64,000 nt of DNA, taken from NCBI RefSeq assembly GCF_042662125.1, contig NZ_JBHSXL010000006.1, forward strand, positions 186,001 to 250,000. Direction: 5' to 3'. The notes beneath the pieces are model-generated. The model was not told the DNA's origin and did no database searches. It worked only from the letters and a program-made list of their open reading frames with translations. Origin of the DNA: Halopenitus salinus. Lineage in GTDB: Archaea; Halobacteriota; Halobacteria; Halobacteriales; Haloferacaceae. How positions within the stretch are numbered: the stretch's first letter is position 1; each line of letters starts with the position of its first letter. Made by a program: the position numbers and the translations under genes. This document shows positions 24,948 to 33,702 of this stretch, piece by piece.

Positions 24948-26144
24948 TCACGGGGGTTCTCCGCCGTGCCCGTCACGCACGTGCGCCGCGAACTCGCGCT
25001 CGGCGAGCGTGCGGTAGAGCCGTCGACACCGTTCGAGGACCGGGATCGAGACGCTCTCATCGTCCGTGTGTGCCTCCCCGGGCTCGGCGGGACCACAGAC
25101 CACGCAGGCGGTCCCCGCGGCCGCCAGCCAGCCCGCGTCGGTCGCGTGTGGTTTGGTGACGCGTTCGGGCGTGCCGACGTCGGAGGAACCGGTCGAACCG
25201 CCGGCGGAGGAGGTCGCTTCCCGCTCGTGGGCCGCTCGGGCGGCGGCGACCGCGGCATCGGCGAAGGGCTCGCTCGAGCACGCCATCGGCGGGAGGTCCC
25301 CGTCGACCGTCCACTCGACGCCGTCCATCGCCTCGACGCGCTCGAGACGGGCGCGCTCGTCCGGGACGGTCCGCTCGTCGACGGTGACGGTACAGCGGTC
25401 CGGAACCACGTTCATCGCCGTTCCGCCCTCGATCTCGGTGACCGCGAGCGAGCCGGAGAGGGGCGTTCCGAGAACCGTGGTCTCGGGGACGGAGAGGTCG
25501 CGAACGACGTCCACGGCGTCGCAGGCGCGGTAGACGGCGTTCACTCCGGCGCCGGACTCGGAGGCGTGTGCGGACTCGCCGGAGGCGACGATCGTCGATC
25601 CCCGGCGACCCCGGTGGGCCACCGCGACGTCCGTGACGGTGGCCGACGGTCGATCGTCGGGCGCCGAGTAGCCGGTCGACCCCTCGGCGACGACGGCGAA
25701 CTCCGGAGCGAACCCGCGGTCGATCGCGGCCCTGGCGCCGATGCCGCCCTGCTCCTCGCCGACGAAGGAGGCGAACACGAACTCGAGATCGGGCGGGAGG
25801 TCGGCGTCCCGAAACGCCAGCAGACAGGCGGCGACCGCACCCTTCATGTCCGCGGTCCCCCGCCCGTGGAGCCGGCCGTCGCGCTCCTCGAGGACGTACC
25901 CGCCGTCGTCGGTGAGCTGTCGGTCCGCCGGAGGGACGACGTCGTGATGGCCGACGAGGGCAAGGGCTGTCGACCCACTAGGGTTCCGTCGAGCGATCAC
26001 GTTGCCGTCGGGGTCGCGCTCGACCGCGGCATCCGTCTCGGAGCGGAGCCACGACTCGATCGCGTCGCCCGCGGCGGTCTCGTCCTCGTGGCTCGGGATC
26101 GTGACGAGCCGCCGCGTGAGATCACGGAGTTCGCGCTCGCTCAT
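24948..26144 (-). CDS. M20-family metallopeptidase (ArgE/DapE-type deacylase)
   Basis: A 398-residue co-catalytic zinc amidohydrolase. Conserved residues: GHHDVVPP (first metal histidine), GRGTADMKG (bridging aspartate), VGEEQGG (catalytic glutamate), VVAEGS, and a late histidine in GEAHTDDESV. The dimerisation domain is inserted in the middle. The substrate could be an N-acyl amino acid or a dipeptide, and no neighbouring biosynthetic gene narrows it down. A Ser/Gly-rich insertion of about 15 residues lies near 325. TTTTTACC on the minus strand (about 26169-26177) is a likely promoter. Confidence 0.88.
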   Translation of the reverse strand: MSERELRDLTRRLVTIPSHEDETAAGDAIESWLRSETDAAVERDPDGNVIARRNPSGSTALALVGHHDVVPPADRQLTDDGGYVLEERDGRLHGRGTADMKGAVAACLLAFRDADLPPDLEFVFASFVGEEQGGIGARAAIDRGFAPEFAVVAEGSTGYSAPDDRPSATVTDVAVAHRGRRGSTIVASGESAHASESGAGVNAVYRACDAVDVVRDLSVPETTVLGTPLSGSLAVTEIEGGTAMNVVPDRCTVTVDERTVPDERARLERVEAMDGVEWTVDGDLPPMACSSEPFADAAVAAARAAHEREATSSAGGSTGSSDVGTPERVTKPHATDAGWLAAAGTACVVCGPAEPGEAHTDDESVSIPVLERCRRLYRTLAEREFAAHVRDGHGGEPP

Positions 26145-26323
26145 GGTGACGTCTGGCGTCGTCCTCCGGTAAAAACGCGAGGGTCGATGTGGGCGTTGGG
26201 CGCGAGGGATCGAGCGGGCGTCGCCGGGAGGGTGGAAGCGGGCGCCCGTCCCCGAGCATGTCGGTCGATCGGGGACGATCCGCGGTCGAACACGCTTATA
26301 CGCGTCCCGACCCCAGGTCGCGT

Positions 26324-28222
26324 ATGAACGTTGTACCGGACACCAGTTCGGTCATCGACGGCCGCGTGTCCGAGCGCGTCGAGGACGGGTCCTACGAGGG
26401 GGCGACGGTCCTCGTGCCGGAGGCGGTCGTCGGCGAGCTGGAGGCGCAGGCCAACGACGGCCACGACGCCGGCTGGGACGGCCTCTCCGAGCTCCAGCGG
26501 CTCGCCGAGTTCGCCGACGCGGGGACGATCGAGTTGACCTACGTCGGCCGGCGGCCGGAGCCGGCCGAGAAGGGGGCCGCGAGCGAGGGCGACATCGACG
26601 CGATCATCCGCGACGTCGCCGAGGATCACGACGCCACCCTCCTGACGAGCGACGTCGTGCAGTCGGAGGTGGCCCGCGCGAAGGGGATCGCCGTCGAGTA
26701 CGTCGAGCCGGTGACCCGCGGCGTGGTCGAGGAGCTGCCGATAGCCGACTACTTCACGGAGGAGACGATGTCGGTCCACCTGAAGGCGGGGACGAAGCCG
26801 AAGGCCAAACGCGGCACCCTCGGCGAGATGCGCTATGAGGTGATCGAAGAGGAGGTAACGAGCGACGAGCGGATGAACGAGTGGGCGACCGCCATCGTCA
26901 ACCTCGCGCGGGGATCGAACGAGGGCTTCGTCGAACTCTCCGACGAGGGGATGGACATCGTCCAGTACCGCAACTACCGGATCGCCGTCGCGCGGCCGCC
27001 GTTCGCGGACGGGATCGAGATCACGGCGGTCCGGCCCATCGCGAAGACGACCCTCGACGACTACGAGTCGGCGGACGAACTCCGCGAGCGCTTCCTGGAG
27101 TCGAAGCGCGGCGTCCTGATCTCGGGGTCACCCGGGGCCGGCAAGTCGACGTTCGCGCAGGCGGTCGCGGAGTTCCTCAACGACAACGACTACGCGGTCA
27201 AGACGATGGAGAAGCCGCGGGACCTGCAGGTCGGCCCGGAGATCACCCAGTACGGCGCTCTCGGCGGGGACATGGCGAACACCGCCGACTCGCTGCTTCT
27301 CGTCCGGCCGGACTACACGATCTACGACGAGGTCAGAAAGACCGCGGACTTCGAGGTGTTCTCGGACATGCGGATGGCCGGCGTCGGCATGGTCGGCGTG
27401 GTCCACGCCTCGCGGGCGATCGATGCGCTCCAGCGGCTCGTCGGCCGCGTCGAGCTCGGGATGATCCCACAGATCGTCGACACCGTGGTCTACATCGAGG
27501 CCGGCGAGGTCCACACGGTCTACGACGTCGACACGGAGGTGAAGGTCCCCGAGGGACTCACCGCCGAGGACCTCGCGCGACCGGTCATCCGGGTCCGCGA
27601 CTTCGAGACGGGCCGTGCCGACTACGAGATCTACACGTTCAACCGCCAGGTCGTGACGGTCCCGATCGGCGACGACGACGGCGAGCGCGAAAGCGGCGTC
27701 TCGCGGATCGCGAAAAAGGAGATCGAACGCGAGATCCGCTCCGTCGCGCGCGGACACGTCGACGTGGAGCTGCAGGGACGCGAGACGGCGATCGTCTACG
27801 TCGAGGAGGACGACATCTCCTACGTCATCGGCAAGGGCGGCGGACGGATCTCGGACATCGAGGACCGCCTCGGGATCGACATCGACGTCCGGACCCACTC
27901 CGAGCGGCCCGACCGCTCGGGCGGATCGGACGGTGGCGCCAACGGGAGCGGAACCACGAGCACGGCGGGGTCCGTCCCCACGAACGGCGGCGATCGCGGG
28001 ACGGTCGTCGAGCCCGAGATCACCTCCAGACACGTCGTCATCCCGGTCGAAGAACAGGTCGGCGAGACCGTCGAGGTGCGGGCGGGCGACGACTACCTCT
28101 TCACCGCGACCGTCGGACGGGGCGGCGAGGTGCAGGTGTCCCGCGGGTCGGCGATCGCCGAGGAGCTCGAGGACGCGATCGACCGCAAGCGACCGATCTC
28201 GGTGGTTCCGGCCAGGGGATGA
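26324..28222 (+). CDS. PINc/VapC-type ATPase with KH domain
   Basis: A 632-residue protein. An N-terminal PIN nuclease-like domain (VVPDTSSVIDGRVSE, TSDVVQSEVA) is followed by a PilT/VirB11-like secretion-type ATPase with Walker A GSPGAGKSTF, then a KH-like RNA-binding segment (YVIGKGGGRISDIEDRLGI). This architecture is universal in archaea, and a link to RNA processing or ribosome function is suspected, not proven. The ATG at 26324 lies 24-31 bases after gcttatac (26293-26300), which excludes the in-frame upstream starts. A Gly/Ser/Thr-rich linker near residue 535 is variable. Confidence 0.93.
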   Translation: MNVVPDTSSVIDGRVSERVEDGSYEGATVLVPEAVVGELEAQANDGHDAGWDGLSELQRLAEFADAGTIELTYVGRRPEPAEKGAASEGDIDAIIRDVAEDHDATLLTSDVVQSEVARAKGIAVEYVEPVTRGVVEELPIADYFTEETMSVHLKAGTKPKAKRGTLGEMRYEVIEEEVTSDERMNEWATAIVNLARGSNEGFVELSDEGMDIVQYRNYRIAVARPPFADGIEITAVRPIAKTTLDDYESADELRERFLESKRGVLISGSPGAGKSTFAQAVAEFLNDNDYAVKTMEKPRDLQVGPEITQYGALGGDMANTADSLLLVRPDYTIYDEVRKTADFEVFSDMRMAGVGMVGVVHASRAIDALQRLVGRVELGMIPQIVDTVVYIEAGEVHTVYDVDTEVKVPEGLTAEDLARPVIRVRDFETGRADYEIYTFNRQVVTVPIGDDDGERESGVSRIAKKEIEREIRSVARGHVDVELQGRETAIVYVEEDDISYVIGKGGGRISDIEDRLGIDIDVRTHSERPDRSGGSDGGANGSGTTSTAGSVPTNGGDRGTVVEPEITSRHVVIPVEEQVGETVEVRAGDDYLFTATVGRGGEVQVSRGSAIAEELEDAIDRKRPISVVPARG

Positions 28223-28298
28223 GCGGTCGGAACGAATCCGAATGACGTCGTAGATGAGTTCGACGATCGTCGTTACGAAACCCTCCCAAACGACAACG

Positions 28299-28306
28299 CT
28301 TTTTTT
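28299..28306 (+). promoter_or_regulatory. T-rich element upstream of citrate synthase
   Basis: A c followed by seven T lies 24-31 bases before the ATG at 28330. Similar c-T(5) boxes precede rpiA and a uspA gene at the same distance, so it probably serves as the TATA box. It could also terminate the upstream transcript. Confidence 0.4.
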
Positions 28307-28329
28307 CGGGTGGATGGAAGGCTTCCCAT

Positions 28330-29478
28330 ATGTCAAACGAGCTGAAGCGGGGTTTGGAGGGCGTTCTCGTCGCCGAATCCGATCTGAGCTACATCGACGG
28401 GAGCGTCGGAAAGCTCGTCTACCGCGGATACGCGATCGAGGACCTGGCACGGGAGGCGAGCTACGAGGAGGTGCTGTACCTGCTGTGGCACGGCGAGTTG
28501 CCGACCCGCGAGGAGCTCACGGAGTTCGAGGCGCGGCTGGCGGAGGAGCGTCACGTCGACGACGACGTACTCGAGACCATAGCGGTCCTCGCCGAGGCCG
28601 ACGAGGAGCCGATGGCCGCGCTCCGAACCGCGGTGTCGATGCTTTCGGCCTATGAACCGGAGCCCGACGCCGACCCCGAGGACCTCGACGCGACCCTTCG
28701 ACAGGGTCGTCGGATCACGGCGAAGATCCCGACGATCCTCGCCGCCTTCGATCGGGTCCGTCAGGGCGAAGAGCCGATCGAACCCGACGAGTCGCTGAGT
28801 TACGCGGGGAACTTCCTGTACATGCTGACCGGCGTCGAGCCGGACGCGGTCGCGGAGGAGACCTTCGACATGGCGTTGACGCTGCACGCCGACCACGGGC
28901 TCAACGCCTCGACGTTCACGGCGATGGTGATCGGTTCGACGATGGCCGACATCTACTCCGCGGTGACCGGCGGGATCGGCGCGCTGTCGGGATCGCTTCA
29001 CGGCGGCGCCAACGAGGACGTCATGCGGACGCTTCGCGAGGTCGACGCCTCGAGCAAGGACCCGCTGCAGTGGGCCAAGGACGCCCGCGAGGAGGGGCGG
29101 CGCATCCCGGGATTCGGCCACCGGGTCTACGAGGTGAAGGATCCGCGCGCCGTCATCCTCGAGGAGAAGCTGCGCGACCTCTCGGCCTCGAACGGCGACG
29201 ACACGTGGCTCGAGTACACGACCACGATCGAGTCGTACCTCGAGGACGAGGGGCTCACGGAGAAGGGGATCGCGCCGAACGTCGACTTCTACTCGGGGTC
29301 CGTCTACGACCACCTCGGGATCCCGATGGACATGTTCACGCCCATCTTCGCGATGGCGCGCGCCGGCGGCTGGATCGCCCACGTGCTCGAGTATCAGGAG
29401 GACAACCGCCTGATCCGGCCCCGAGCGCGCTACACGGGCCCCCAGGACGCGGAGTTCGTCCCGATCGACGAGCGGTGA
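28330..29478 (+). CDS. citZ: Citrate synthase
   Basis: A 382-residue citrate synthase, start MSNELKRGLEGVLVAES. Catalytic His, His and Asp are in GSLHGGANED, PGFGHRVYEVKDPRA and GIAPNVDFYSG. It condenses oxaloacetate with acetyl-CoA at the entrance of the citric acid cycle. 2-methylcitrate synthase activity cannot be excluded by sequence alone, but no methylcitrate genes are adjacent. Monocistronic. Confidence 0.96.
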   Translation: MSNELKRGLEGVLVAESDLSYIDGSVGKLVYRGYAIEDLAREASYEEVLYLLWHGELPTREELTEFEARLAEERHVDDDVLETIAVLAEADEEPMAALRTAVSMLSAYEPEPDADPEDLDATLRQGRRITAKIPTILAAFDRVRQGEEPIEPDESLSYAGNFLYMLTGVEPDAVAEETFDMALTLHADHGLNASTFTAMVIGSTMADIYSAVTGGIGALSGSLHGGANEDVMRTLREVDASSKDPLQWAKDAREEGRRIPGFGHRVYEVKDPRAVILEEKLRDLSASNGDDTWLEYTTTIESYLEDEGLTEKGIAPNVDFYSGSVYDHLGIPMDMFTPIFAMARAGGWIAHVLEYQEDNRLIRPRARYTGPQDAEFVPIDER

Positions 29479-29555
29479 GAACGCCCCTCCGAGACGCGCG
29501 GGGAGGGGCATCCCTCGAGGGGTGCCGATCGCGTACCGTCGAGGGGATCATCTAT

Positions 29556-29608
29556 CGGACGTTAGACGACCGCCGATCGGACGTTAGACGACCGCCGATC
29601 GAACGTTA
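29556..29608. repeat. 22-bp tandem repeat between convergent genes
   Basis: Two exact 22-bp units (29556-29577, 29578-29599), starting cggacgttagacgac, followed by a partial third unit that ends in the stop codon of the membrane protein gene on the minus strand. It lies between the convergent ends of citrate synthase and that gene. Confidence 0.8.
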
Positions 29609-31144
29609 AAGGAACGGCCGGAAGTAGTACGGGCTCAAGAACCCCTCGATCAGCCCCGCGAGGAACAGGAGGATCCCGACGCCGACGAGAACTCGGATCG
29701 CGTAGACGAGATCCTCCGCGAGCGACTCCCGTGATGCGCGCCCGCGCCAGGTGCGCCAGCCCGAGCGGGCGAGGTGGAGCCCGAGCGCGCCGGAGACGAT
29801 CAGGGCAGGGATCTCGAGGACGCCGTGCGGGAGGACGAACGCGAGGAGCGCCGGGAGCTCCACCTCCAGCCGGAAGATGATGCCGAAGGCGAACCCGTTG
29901 AACCAGATCGCGACGATCGAGGGGACTCCGAGGGCGACGCCGGCCAGAGCCGTCCCGAGCGCGACCGTCAGGTTGTTCGCGAAGAACTCGAGGGCCGCGA
30001 CCGGCGGCACGTGGCCCGAGAGCCGATCGAGAATGGATGCGGTCACGACGCCCGCGAGCGGTTCGGCGGCGTTCCAGCCGGTCGCGAACCCCGCGACGCC
30101 GACGAGGAGCACGAGGGCGTGGAGTCCGGGAGCCGCCCGGACGAATCCGAGCACCTCCGAGAGTCCGTTTCGAACTCCCCCGCGGACCGCGACGAGGGGC
30201 GGATCGGACCGGGTCGAGCTATCGACGGGTGAGTTCGGATCGGGGAAGCCGACGACGCCACGCCACCGGCCGAGGAGACCGGTCTTGATCAGGTCGAGTC
30301 CGGGCGCGAGCACGAGCAGGCTGGCGAGCCCGACGACGCTCGGGGCGCCGACGAACGAGGCGACCCCGGCGGCCGACGCCAGGAGGAACAGAGACGCGAC
30401 GGCGAGGGCGTAGTAGCCGAGCGCCTCCGCGGGGTTCGCCCCAATGAACGCCATTGCGCCGGCCACGCCGTCCAGTGGACCGACGTCGTCGACGACGACG
30501 GAGACGGGCGCGAACGCGAGAACCGCCCGGGTCGCGAGCAGGAGGACGGTCCAGACGAGAAACGCGACCAGACCGACGAGCACGGCGAGGATCGGGTGGA
30601 CGACGGCCGCGACGGCGATCGCGACCCCGGCAACGAGCGTCACCGCGATCCAGACGGCGAACTCCAGAAGGGAGAGAACGAGGATCGAGAGCCAGTGGGA
30701 TCGGACGCCACCGATCCCCGCGAGGGTCGCGCGTTCGTCACGTAATCGGGCGAGACAGACCGCGTACTGCCCCGCGGCGACGCCGGCGTGTAGGAGGACG
30801 GTTACGGCAAGCGCGAGGACGATCGTGACGGCGAGGAGCACGGCCACGACGGGATCGAAGAGCGGCTCGAGAACGGCACCGACCTCGCTCGCCCACCGTC
30901 CGAAGGCTTCGGGCTCCGTCTCCGGGTCGGGCATCGCGGGGAGATCGCGATCGGCGAGCGCGGATCGAACCCGCTCGGTCCGGCCGGTGAAGGAGAGGTA
31001 CGCGTAGATCGCGGCGAATCCGACGAACGAGACGGTCCTCGCGATGACGGGGATCGCGGCCGCGAGGACGTAGAACGGGAGGAGGTCGGCGGGTCGGCGT
31101 CGGGCGGCGAGGACCGCGTCCCGGAGGGCGGCTGACAGGTCCAT
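29606..31144 (-). CDS. Membrane protein with C-terminal SpoIIM (DUF95) domain
   Basis: About 512 residues with about ten membrane helices. The N-terminal two thirds is a haloarchaeal membrane region with two helix clusters. The C-terminal third has the SpoIIM-like pattern FFANNLTVALGTALAG, IVAIWFNGFAFGIIF and LPHGVLEIPALIVSGALGL. In archaea these proteins are of unknown function and are not linked to sporulation. The ATG at 31144 (MDLSAALRDAV) was chosen because CTTTATGTG lies 22-30 bases upstream; a longer frame to 31237 would run through that box. Confidence 0.85.
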   Translation of the reverse strand: MDLSAALRDAVLAARRRPADLLPFYVLAAAIPVIARTVSFVGFAAIYAYLSFTGRTERVRSALADRDLPAMPDPETEPEAFGRWASEVGAVLEPLFDPVVAVLLAVTIVLALAVTVLLHAGVAAGQYAVCLARLRDERATLAGIGGVRSHWLSILVLSLLEFAVWIAVTLVAGVAIAVAAVVHPILAVLVGLVAFLVWTVLLLATRAVLAFAPVSVVVDDVGPLDGVAGAMAFIGANPAEALGYYALAVASLFLLASAAGVASFVGAPSVVGLASLLVLAPGLDLIKTGLLGRWRGVVGFPDPNSPVDSSTRSDPPLVAVRGGVRNGLSEVLGFVRAAPGLHALVLLVGVAGFATGWNAAEPLAGVVTASILDRLSGHVPPVAALEFFANNLTVALGTALAGVALGVPSIVAIWFNGFAFGIIFRLEVELPALLAFVLPHGVLEIPALIVSGALGLHLARSGWRTWRGRASRESLAEDLVYAIRVLVGVGILLFLAGLIEGFLSPYYFRPFL

Positions 31145-31524
31145 GCCGATTGATCGAGCGATGATCACATAAAGCACGGCGGCGGGCCATCCGACGGAGG
31201 AAGACGACGGGATCCGGCCGGGAGATCGATCGGACATCCGTCAGACGGCGACGGATCGGTCGACGCAGTCATGCGGTTACACTTTCACTCCGCCAGCCGC
31301 AGCTTTTTATGACCGGACGTGCTGGATTCAGGTGCACGTCACACGCGTGCATTCCCCCTTTCCCCATTTCCTCGAGACGTCGAGCCGCGCTGCCCGCCGC
31401 GCGTACCGGGTCGCGTCGTCCCCGAGACGCGGCGACCGCGAAGGAGAACCCGACGAACGCCCTGGAGACGGAGCGACGCGAGCGGAACCGAAACGATTAG
31501 CCGCCGGAGCGGCGAGGAACGCGT
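31145..31524. other. 380-bp non-coding stretch with three promoter-like boxes
   Basis: It holds the TATA box of the SpoIIM-domain gene (31166-31174, minus strand), an orphan plus-strand box gctttttatg (31302-31311) and the probable ilvA box cgattag (about 31494-31500). No convincing ORF follows the orphan box: the frames there lack coding character. It may give ilvA a long leader of about 190 nt or start a small RNA. Confidence 0.4.
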
Positions 31525-32736
31525 ATGGTGTCGCTTTCGGACGTCGAGGCCGCCCGGGGACGGATCGAGTCGGTCGTCCGGCGGACGCCGCTCGAGCGGT
31601 CCCGGACGTTCTCGGAGATGACGGGCGCCGACGTCCACCTCAAACTGGAGAACTTCCAGCGCACGGGCGCGTTCAAGATCCGCGGCGCGATGAACCGGAT
31701 CGCGACGCTCACCCCCGAGGAGCGGGAGGCAGGCGTGGTGACAGCGAGCGCCGGCAACCACGCGCAGGGCGTGGCGCTGGCGGCGACCCGCGCGGGCGTC
31801 GACTCGACCATCGTGATGCCGAAGCACGCGCCGGTCTCGAAGGTGAAGGCCACCCGCGGGTACGGCGGTCGAGTCGTCCTGGAGGGGATCGACTACGAGG
31901 AGGCGCAGGCGCACGCCCACGAGATCGAACGGAACGAGGGGCGGACCTACGTCCACGCGTTCGACGACGAGGCGGTGATGGCCGGGCAGGGGACGATCGG
32001 CTTGGAGATCGTCGAGGACCGCCCGGACGTGGAGACGGTCGTGGTTCCGATCGGCGGCGGCGGACTCATCGCGGGGATCGCCACGGCGATCAAAACGCAG
32101 TTGGAGGACGTCCGCGTCGTCGGCGTGCAGGCGGAGGGAGCGGACTCGGCGGCCCGATCGCTGGAGCTCGGTCGCGTCGAGACGATAGACAGCGTCGACA
32201 CGATCGCGGACGGGATCGCGACCCGATCGATCGGCGAGCGGACCTTCGAGGTGATCGAAGAGCGCGTCGACGAGGTCGTGACGGTCTCCGATCGGGAGAT
32301 CGCCCACGCGCTCACGCTGCTCCTCGAACGGTCGAAGACGCTCGTCGAGGGGGCGGGCGCGGTGCCGCTCGCGGCGGTGCTCTCGGAGGCCTTCGAGTAC
32401 GGGGACGACGAGACGATCGTGGCGGCGCTTTGTGGCGGCAACATCGACATGAACCGGCTGACGACCGTGATCATGCGCGGGCTCATCGAGATGGGCCGGT
32501 ACCTGAAGGTGAAGATGGCGCTCAAGGACCGCCCGGGCGAGCTCGAGTCCATCGCACACATCGTGGCCGACCACGGCGCGAACGTCTACGCGGTTCACCA
32601 CGACCGGACCTCGCGGGACGTCGCCGTCAACGCCGCGGAGCTGGAAGTCGAGATGGAAACGCACGACGACGCACACGCGGCGGAGATCGTTGCGAGCCTC
32701 GAGGACCACGGCTACGAGGTCGAGATCCTCGCGTGA
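31525..32736 (+). CDS. ilvA: Threonine ammonia-lyase (threonine dehydratase)
   Basis: A 403-residue PLP enzyme of fold type II. The Schiff-base lysine is K51 in TGAFKIRGAMN. SAGNHAQGVAL and the phosphate loop IGGGGLIAG follow. A C-terminal ACT-like domain begins near 330 (MALKDRPGELESIAHIVADHG). It deaminates threonine to 2-oxobutanoate, the first committed step to isoleucine. The single ACT domain is typical of the TdcB/IlvA2 type, so both biosynthetic and catabolic roles are possible. Confidence 0.95.
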   Translation: MVSLSDVEAARGRIESVVRRTPLERSRTFSEMTGADVHLKLENFQRTGAFKIRGAMNRIATLTPEEREAGVVTASAGNHAQGVALAATRAGVDSTIVMPKHAPVSKVKATRGYGGRVVLEGIDYEEAQAHAHEIERNEGRTYVHAFDDEAVMAGQGTIGLEIVEDRPDVETVVVPIGGGGLIAGIATAIKTQLEDVRVVGVQAEGADSAARSLELGRVETIDSVDTIADGIATRSIGERTFEVIEERVDEVVTVSDREIAHALTLLLERSKTLVEGAGAVPLAAVLSEAFEYGDDETIVAALCGGNIDMNRLTTVIMRGLIEMGRYLKVKMALKDRPGELESIAHIVADHGANVYAVHHDRTSRDVAVNAAELEVEMETHDDAHAAEIVASLEDHGYEVEILA

Positions 32737-32807
32737 GCGGGGACAGAGCGGGACGGGTCGGAACCGGCGATCGAGTCTTTAAGTGATCGCGCGGCGCAGG
32801 CGTCCAC

Positions 32808-33188
32808 ATGAAGGAGATCATCGAGACGGACGCGGCGCCGGCGGCGGTCGGCGCCTACAGCCAGGCGACGGCGACCGGGGACCTCGTGTTCACCGCCGGT
32901 CAGATCCCCTTGACGCCCGAGGGGGATCTGCTGTCGGGTGCGGACATCGACGTCCAGACGCAGCAGGCGCTGGACAACCTCGTCGCGGTGCTCGCCGAGG
33001 CCGGCGCGGAGCCGAGCGACGTCTGTAAGGTGACCGTTTTCCTCGCCGACATCGACGACTTCGAGGCGATGAACCGGACGTACGCGGACTACTTCGAGGA
33101 GGATCCGCCGGCGCGGTCGGCCGTCCAGGCGGGCGCGCTGCCGAAGGGCGTCGGCGTGGAGATCGAGGCGATCGCGGTCCGCGAGTAG
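32808..33188 (+). CDS. ridA: RidA-family imine/enamine deaminase
   Basis: A 126-residue YjgF/YER057c/UK114 protein. Conserved: GAYSQATATGDLVFTAGQIP, then SAVQAGALPKGVGVEIEAIA with the catalytic arginine just before it (PARSAVQ). It hydrolyses reactive 2-aminoacrylate and 2-aminocrotonate released by PLP enzymes such as threonine dehydratase. Its place right after ilvA matches that role. A TATA-like ctttaagtg about 28 bases upstream gives it its own promoter as well. Confidence 0.95.
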   Translation: MKEIIETDAAPAAVGAYSQATATGDLVFTAGQIPLTPEGDLLSGADIDVQTQQALDNLVAVLAEAGAEPSDVCKVTVFLADIDDFEAMNRTYADYFEEDPPARSAVQAGALPKGVGVEIEAIAVRE

Positions 33189-33482
33189 ATGTCGGCGGAC
33201 GAGGAGACGTCCGAGGAGTCGACGACGGAACGGCCGGACTCCCCGAACGATCGCCCCGGCGTCCCGGCGACGCCGCGAACCCGTGCCAGATCGGCGCTGC
33301 TCTGGGGCGCGGTCGGAACGCTCGCGTTCCTCGTGGGGCTGCAGGGATACCTGCTCGTCGGGGCGGGTGAGCTTCCGGTGGGGTACCCGATCGCGGTCGC
33401 GATCGGCGTCGGCGTCGGCGTGATCGTCGTCGCGATCGCCTACCTGAGTGAACATCGCCTGCGGGCGAAGAGAAGGGTTTAA
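33189..33482 (+). CDS. Small two-helix membrane protein
   Basis: A 97-residue protein of unknown function whose ATG directly follows the ridA stop, so it is in the same transcript. A polar, Thr/Asp/Pro-rich N-terminus (about 35 residues) precedes two membrane helices (about 37-57 and 64-86) and a short basic tail (RLRAKRRV) that should face the cytoplasm. I do not recognise the family. The last codons overlap the TATA box of tRNA-Ser. Confidence 0.75.
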   Translation: MSADEETSEESTTERPDSPNDRPGVPATPRTRARSALLWGAVGTLAFLVGLQGYLLVGAGELPVGYPIAVAIGVGVGVIVVAIAYLSEHRLRAKRRV

Positions 33483-33483
33483 C
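33477..33483 (+). promoter_or_regulatory. TATA box for tRNA-Ser, overlapping a stop codon
   Basis: gtttaac contains the TAA stop of the preceding gene and lies 27-33 bases before the tRNA. Confidence 0.5.
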
Positions 33484-33509
33484 AGTCGCACCGAAGTAGG
33501 ATCGGCTAA

Positions 33510-33591
33510 GCCGGGATGGCCGAGTGGCAAGGCGCACGCCTGGAAAGCGTGTTCCCTCACGGGATCGAGGGTTCAAATCCCTCTCCCGGCG
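33510..33591 (+). tRNA. tRNA-Ser (GGA)
   Basis: An 82-nt class II tRNA. Acceptor gccggga (33510-33516) pairs with tcccggc (33584-33590), discriminator g33591. The anticodon stem encloses loop ctGGAaa with GGA at 33542-33544. A long variable arm follows (ttccctcacgggat region). The T arm is gaggg-ttcaaat-ccctc. There is no intron and no encoded CCA. Confidence 0.96.
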
Positions 33592-33702
33592 CTTCTTCGA
33601 CGATCGTTCCGTCGGCTATCCATCCACGATCCGCTTTTTCGGCGATCGATCGCCGCGAGAGCCGTCCGTTAGGCTCATTTGGGCCGCGGGCGGAACTCGG
33701 GC

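Noticed and set aside
29556..29608. Possible CRISPR or attachment site
   Set aside because: Only 2.4 directly adjacent units, no spacers, no integrase and no tRNA at the site.
31332..32786. A 484-codon GTG-started frame overlapping ilvA in another frame
   Set aside because: The composition is Arg/Gly/Asp-rich frame-shift noise, and the ilvA frame shows all PLP motifs.
33510..33702. Integration of a mobile element at tRNA-Ser
   Set aside because: No duplicated tRNA 3' end, integrase or foreign genes follow; the next gene is a housekeeping tRNA methyltransferase.
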